A DNA stretch of 7,747 nucleotides. Origin: Victivallis vadensis. Lineage in GTDB: Bacteria; Verrucomicrobiota; Lentisphaeria; Victivallales; GWF2-50-93. Below the pieces are notes generated by a model. It did not search any database. It worked only from the letters and a program-made list of their open reading frames with translations, and was not told the origin of the DNA. A program made the position numbers and the translations under genes. Location: the NCBI GenBank assembly GCA_020718525.1, contig DYRX01000206.1, positions 1 through 7,747 on the forward strand, written 5' to 3'. Shown here piece by piece: positions 4,221 through 7,747 of the stretch (positions within the stretch are counted from its first letter, which is position 1; each line of letters begins with the position of its first letter).

Positions 4221-6674
4221 ATGTCCCTCAGCAATACGTCTCAGAAAAGGGTTGCAGGGACTTCAAAGGTTCTTGGAGCTGGCTCGCCCATGCTTGATCT
4301 TCTGCTGAAGGTGGAGGAGAAGCTCGTCTCCGGCATCGAAGGCGGAAAAGGCGGAATGCTCCTTGTGCCCCCTTCTGCAATTGACTTGATCGTATCCTCT
4401 TCAAAGTCTGTTCCTTCCAAGGCGCCTGGCGGATCTGCCGCCAACACCATCTTCGGACTGGCGAGGCTCGGCATGAGCACCGCCTTCCTTGGAATGACCG
4501 GAAATGACAAGGAAGGGCGTTTCTACGTCGAGCGCTTCCGGAAGCTCGGCGGAGATCCTACCCGCTTCAAGACAAGCCCCGCCAAGGCGACCGGCCGCTG
4601 TCTCAGCCTGATAACGCCGGACGGCGAAAGAACCATGAGGACCGATCTGGGTGCGGCATCAATGCTTTCCCCTTCAGACATAAGGATCGAGGATTTTTCC
4701 GGTGTTTCCCATCTGCACATCGAGGGCTACCTGCTCTTCAACAGGGATCTCATGATGAAAATTCTGGAGACAGCCAAGGCGGCAGGCTGCTCGATCAGCC
4801 TAGATCTTGCGTCATATGAGGTCGTGAACGCATCGAAGGATATACTCCCAGATCTTCTGAAAAACTATGTTGACATCGTTTTTGCCAACGAGGACGAGGC
4901 GTTTGCCTTCAGCTCGGACAAGAACATGGAAAAAGCTCTGGAAAAGCTTGCGGCTCTCTGCAGGACAGCCGTGGTCAAATTGGGCAGGAAAGGTGCGATG
5001 ATCTCCTCATGCGGAGAAATCGCCCGCGTTCCTGCCGATCTTGTCGAAAATCCGGCTGACACTACGGGAGCTGGAGATCTTTGGGCGGCAGGCTTCCTCT
5101 ATGGATTTCTCAGCGGAAGCCATATTTCAGAAGCAGGCAAAATCGGTGCCTTGCTATCGTCGGAAGTCGTAAAAGTGCTGGGCGCGGAAATCCCAGAAAA
5201 AGTCTGGAAGGACATCTGCGTCCGCGTCGGGAAAATTCTTGAAAATCCAGGAACAAAAAAAACTAAAGGAGACTTGAAGATGGAATACAAAGTCGCAGAC
5301 ATTTCGCTCGCGGAACTCGGCAGAAAAAGAATAGAGATGGCGGAGAAGGAAATGCCGGGGCTCATGGCGACAAGGGAAAAATACAGCCGCAAAAAGCCGC
5401 TCAAGGGCTTGAGAATAACCGGCAGTCTCCATATGACCGTCGAGACCGCCGTCCTCATCGAGACATTGGTCGAGCTCGGTGCAAACGTGAGATGGTGCTC
5501 CTGCAACATCTTCTCGACGCAGGACGATGCGGCGGCGGCGATCGCGGCGGCTGGCGTGCCTGTCTTCGCGTGGAAGGGCGAAAACCTCGAAGAATATTGG
5601 TGGTGCACTGTCGAAGCCCTAAACTTCCCAGGAGGCAAGGGGCCGAACTTGATCGTTGACGACGGCGGTGACGCGACCCTCATGATACACAGGGGCTTCG
5701 AAGCCGAAACAAATCCTGCCGTCCTCAACAAGAAGACTTCCGGCGAAGACGAAAGACAGCTCAACATCATTCTTAAAAAGATTCTCAAGGACAGTCCTTC
5801 GAAATGGAAATCCGTCGTGAAGGATTGGAAGGGCGTATCCGAAGAGACGACGACCGGAGTCCACAGACTCTACGAAATGCACAATGAAGGCAAGCTTCTC
5901 GTTCCGGCAATCAACGTTAACGACTCCGTGACAAAATCCAAATTCGACAACCTCTACGGATGCCGCGAATCCCTCATTGACGGAATCAAAAGAGCCACAG
6001 ATGTCATGATCGCCGGAAAAATATGCGTGGTCTGCGGCTACGGCGATGTCGGCAAAGGTTCCGCACAGGCGCTCAAAGCCTTCGGAGCAATCGTCATAGT
6101 GACGGAAATTGACCCCATCTGCGCCCTCCAGGCTTCGATGGCAGGATTCCAGGTCGCAACCGTCGAGGACGCACTTGACATCGCGGACATCTATGTCACG
6201 ACGACAGGCAACAAGGATGTTCTCACCCTCGAGCACATGATCAAAATGAAGGATCAGGCCATCGTCTGCAACATCGGACATTTCGACAACGAAATCCAGG
6301 TCGGCAGGCTCGATTCCCTGAAAGGCGTGAAGAAAGTGAACATCAAGCCGCAGGTTGACAAATACATTTTCCCTGACGGTCACTGCATCTATCTTCTCGC
6401 GGAAGGGCGCCTGGTCAACCTGGGTTGCGCGACAGGACATCCAAGTTTTGTCATGAGCAACTCCTTCACGAACCAGACCTTGGCTCAGATTGACTTGGCG
6501 ACAAAGAGCAGAAAGCCCGGCGTCTACATGCTTGACAAGAAGCTTGACGAGGAAGTAGCCCGTCTGCACCTCGAAAAACTTGGTGTCAAACTGACCAAGC
6601 TGAGCAAGGCACAGGCTGACTACATCGGGGTTCCTGTCGAAGGTCCCTACAAGTCCGAGCACTACAGATATTGA
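4221..6674 (+). CDS. ahcY: Adenosine kinase (PfkB family) fused to S-adenosylhomocysteine hydrolase
   Basis: An 817-residue ORF with two complete enzymes. Residues 16-340 are a PfkB-family kinase of the adenosine kinase type: PGGSAANT (69-76), GNDKEG (94-99), TPDGERTM (132-139), NEDEA (223-227) and DTTGAGD (280-286, catalytic D286). Residues 354-817 are a full AhcY of bacterial length (464): HMTVETA (404-410), DDGGD (480-484), SEETTTG (540-546), NDSVTKSKFDN with K572 and D576, the NAD-binding GYGDVGKG (606-613), NIGHFDNEI (684-692) and the C-terminal KSEHYRY tail that reaches NAD of the neighbouring subunit. AhcY splits SAH to homocysteine and adenosine; the kinase would turn adenosine into AMP and pull the reaction. 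The kinase start has no clear Shine-Dalgarno and lies 3 bases after metK. The joint (residues 341-353) carries an A8 run and an internal ribosome binding site, so separate products are possible. Kinase substrate is inferred from sequence type and context. Confidence 0.9.
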   Translation: MSLSNTSQKRVAGTSKVLGAGSPMLDLLLKVEEKLVSGIEGGKGGMLLVPPSAIDLIVSSSKSVPSKAPGGSAANTIFGLARLGMSTAFLGMTGNDKEGRFYVERFRKLGGDPTRFKTSPAKATGRCLSLITPDGERTMRTDLGAASMLSPSDIRIEDFSGVSHLHIEGYLLFNRDLMMKILETAKAAGCSISLDLASYEVVNASKDILPDLLKNYVDIVFANEDEAFAFSSDKNMEKALEKLAALCRTAVVKLGRKGAMISSCGEIARVPADLVENPADTTGAGDLWAAGFLYGFLSGSHISEAGKIGALLSSEVVKVLGAEIPEKVWKDICVRVGKILENPGTKKTKGDLKMEYKVADISLAELGRKRIEMAEKEMPGLMATREKYSRKKPLKGLRITGSLHMTVETAVLIETLVELGANVRWCSCNIFSTQDDAAAAIAAAGVPVFAWKGENLEEYWWCTVEALNFPGGKGPNLIVDDGGDATLMIHRGFEAETNPAVLNKKTSGEDERQLNIILKKILKDSPSKWKSVVKDWKGVSEETTTGVHRLYEMHNEGKLLVPAINVNDSVTKSKFDNLYGCRESLIDGIKRATDVMIAGKICVVCGYGDVGKGSAQALKAFGAIVIVTEIDPICALQASMAGFQVATVEDALDIADIYVTTTGNKDVLTLEHMIKMKDQAIVCNIGHFDNEIQVGRLDSLKGVKKVNIKPQVDKYIFPDGHCIYLLAEGRLVNLGCATGHPSFVMSNSFTNQTLAQIDLATKSRKPGVYMLDKKLDEEVARLHLEKLGVKLTKLSKAQADYIGVPVEGPYKSEHYRY
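5255..5277 (+). other. A8 slippery run with stop codons in both alternative frames at the kinase-AhcY joint
   Basis: Eight A residues occupy 5255-5262. In the ORF phase they form the classic -1 slippery heptamer A_AAA_AAA (5255-5261). A -1 slip reads one Asn codon and then TAA at 5264-5266. The other frame, equivalent to loss of one A, ends at TGA 5275-5277, two bases before the AhcY ATG. A one-base change in copy or reading of the run therefore turns the fusion into a normal stand-alone kinase of about 350 residues. Whether slippage happens is unproven; a sequencing or assembly indel is an equally valid reading. Confidence 0.55.
5267..5282 (+). promoter_or_regulatory. Internal Shine-Dalgarno and ATG for stand-alone AhcY
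   Basis: AGGAG (5267-5271) lies 8 bases before an in-frame ATG (5280-5282). That ATG opens MEYKVADISLAELGRKRIEM, which is where bacterial AhcY proteins normally begin. The site is much stronger than that before the kinase. It suggests that AhcY is, or recently was, translated from its own start even though the upstream frame reads straight into it. Confidence 0.65.
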
Positions 6675-7168
6675 TTCGGAAAGCCATTCTCTCGTTCATA
6701 TTCCCGAAGCCCGACAGGAAATTTTTTGTCAGGCTAGTGGTGTTGGCGCTCTTTTCATATCTGTTTTTCGCCTATGTCTGTCTGCCAGAGAGAATTCGCG
6801 GAAAAAGCATGGAGCCGACCTACAAGGACGGCTCCTTCACTTTTTGTCTCCGGATCTGCTATCTTTTTTCTGAACCGGAGAGAGGCGATGTCGTGATGAT
6901 CCGCTTCGCGGGCGAGAAAATAATGCTTCTCAAGCGGATAGTGGGGCTCGAAGGAGACATTGTAGCATTCGAGAACGGAACTCTTATGCTCAACGGAAAC
7001 GCATTGCAGGAGCCTTATCTCTCATATCCTTGCGACTGGAATTTGCCGCCGAAAAAGGTCGAGTCCGGAAAGGTCTATGTCGTTGGAGACAGAAGAGACG
7101 TCCCCGTGGATTCGCATCAGTTCGGACAAGTCTCGAAGTCAAGAATTGCCGGAACACCGCTCTGGTGA
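6671..7168 (+). CDS. lepB: Small type I signal peptidase (S26 family)
   Basis: A 165-residue membrane protease that removes signal peptides from exported proteins. One N-terminal membrane segment covers about residues 18-38. The catalytic domain follows, with GKSMEPT (44-50, nucleophile S46), RGDVVMI (71-77), LLKRIVGLEGD (86-96, general base K88) and the box E region GDRR-(4)-DSHQFGQV (139-153). Box E differs from the usual GDNR..S.DSR, with Arg replacing Asn at 141 and His following DS. The start is TTG at 6671, overlapping the AhcY stop (TTGA); it is the only plausible start that keeps the membrane anchor, because the first in-frame ATG is M47 itself. No clear Shine-Dalgarno is seen, so translational coupling to AhcY is likely. 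It is at the short end of the family and lacks the second membrane segment of E. coli LepB. It may be one of several paralogues. Confidence 0.87.
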   Translation: MIRKAILSFIFPKPDRKFFVRLVVLALFSYLFFAYVCLPERIRGKSMEPTYKDGSFTFCLRICYLFSEPERGDVVMIRFAGEKIMLLKRIVGLEGDIVAFENGTLMLNGNALQEPYLSYPCDWNLPPKKVESGKVYVVGDRRDVPVDSHQFGQVSKSRIAGTPLW

Positions 7169-7172
7169 AGAA

Positions 7173-7676
7173 ATGAGCCTTAAAAAAATTCTCCTTCTCG
7201 CCGCAGTCGTCCTGATCTGTGTTTTGTCCTATCTTTTTTTTACCGGCGACAGCGATAAAAATAGGATCTTGAAGCAGTTGAGGCTTCTCTCAGAATATGT
7301 AGGCAAGTCCCCAGACGAAAAGGCTCTCAAGACTCTCTACAAGGCGCAACAGCTTCCGGGGCTCTTCGCCCCCGAATGCGATCTCGAACTTGAGGGAACC
7401 CATCTGACTGGGACATTCTCTCCCGAGGAATTGGCAAGCCATGTCGCAAGAGCCAGGACTAACACATCCAAACTCTCGCTAACATTCGCCGACATCAACA
7501 TTGTTGAAATAAACGAGAATTCCGCCAAGCTCGTCTTTACGGCGACGCTCAAAGGAAAATCTAACAGCGGCAAGGATGAACTCAGCGAGACCCGCGAGAT
7601 AGAGGCAACAATGAAGAAGCATGACGGAAAATTTCTGTTTTCAGGCTTCAAATGCGTGAAAGTCCTCGAACATTGA
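7173..7676 (+). CDS. Membrane-anchored NTF2-like (SnoaL-like) domain protein
   Basis: A 167-residue protein with a short basic N-terminus (MSLKK), one hydrophobic segment (about 6-23) and an extracytoplasmic domain. That domain looks like the NTF2/SnoaL cone fold: helical residues 26-60, a FSPEEL stretch (82-87), strands SLTFADINIVEINENSAKLVF (within 102-122) with TATLKG, then REIEATMKKHDGKFLFSGFK (141-160), the typical closing strands with a charged turn. The function is unknown; no catalytic residues are evident. The ATG at 7173 is preferred over the upstream in-frame ATG at 7077, because that would overlap the signal peptidase by 92 bases and bury the membrane anchor behind 32 polar residues. 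GGTGA (7164-7168) is a weak ribosome binding site within the preceding gene's end; the gap to that gene is 4 bases. The fold call is from pattern memory only. Confidence 0.7.
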   Translation: MSLKKILLLAAVVLICVLSYLFFTGDSDKNRILKQLRLLSEYVGKSPDEKALKTLYKAQQLPGLFAPECDLELEGTHLTGTFSPEELASHVARARTNTSKLSLTFADINIVEINENSAKLVFTATLKGKSNSGKDELSETREIEATMKKHDGKFLFSGFKCVKVLEH

Positions 7677-7706
7677 ATTGGCTCGGACAAAACTTGATCG
7701 TATAGG

Positions 7707-7727
7707 AAATTGTATTTTTTATAATTT
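7707..7727 (+). terminator. Weak AT-rich hairpin after the operon
   Basis: AAATTGTA (7707-7714) and TATAATTT (7720-7727) can pair over 8 bases with one G-U pair around a T5 loop. The stem has almost no GC and no following T run, so it is a poor intrinsic terminator. It is listed because it is the only structure seen between the last gene and the window end. Confidence 0.15.
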
Positions 7728-7747
7728 TCGTAATCGTAGTCGCTATC

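Noticed and set aside
5099..5788. 229-residue minus-strand ORF
   Set aside because: Antisense to the kinase/AhcY joint; low-complexity Ser/Phe-rich translation typical of shadow frames.
5619..6662. 347-residue minus-strand ORF opposite AhcY
   Set aside because: It is the antisense shadow of a highly conserved AhcY coding region and shows no domain of its own.
7077..7172. Upstream extension of the NTF2-like gene to the ATG at 7077
   Set aside because: It would overlap the box E coding region of the signal peptidase and add 32 polar residues before the membrane anchor; the ATG at 7173 fits better.

Overview
The window is a compact bacterial gene block of moderate GC with tight, often overlapping genes on the + strand. 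Its main content is an activated-methyl-cycle operon: metK (S-adenosylmethionine synthetase), then one long ORF joining a PfkB-type adenosine kinase to S-adenosylhomocysteine hydrolase (AhcY), then a small type I signal peptidase and a membrane-anchored NTF2-like protein. The protein types (an AAA/PD-(D/E)XK 'DUF1703' remnant, a metK-adenosine kinase-ahcY order, small lepB-like genes) suggest an anaerobic gut or sediment member of the PVC group, perhaps Lentisphaerota. That placement is inference from recall and is weak.

Layout: 1-150 holds strong hairpins and no convincing gene. About 152-575 (minus strand) is a decayed, internally deleted AAA-ATPase-like/PD-(D/E)XK gene. 638-2643 is a two-gene operon (ATGA overlap) of exported endonuclease/exonuclease/phosphatase (EEP) fold proteins. 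The first keeps the metal and catalytic residues; the second, a clear tandem paralogue, has lost most of them and looks like a pseudoenzyme. 2644-3011 is a 368-bp intergenic region with a short-repeat element bounded by inverted termini, two further hairpins, a possible promoter and the metK ribosome binding site. 3012-7676 is the metK operon, with 3-bp or 4-bp gaps or overlaps between all genes.

How the genes work together: MetK makes SAM, methyltransferases convert it to SAH, AhcY cleaves SAH to homocysteine and adenosine in a reversible reaction whose equilibrium favours SAH, and an adenosine kinase would remove the adenosine and pull the reaction forward. Joining kinase and hydrolase in one polypeptide fits that logic.

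The most unusual point is the joint. Just before it lies a run of eight A residues that forms an in-phase A_AAA_AAA slippery heptamer. Both other frames carry a stop codon within 15 bases after it, and a canonical Shine-Dalgarno plus ATG sits exactly at the native AhcY N-terminus. The locus may therefore make a fusion, separate proteins, or both by slippage; alternatively the fusion is a one-base homopolymer error.
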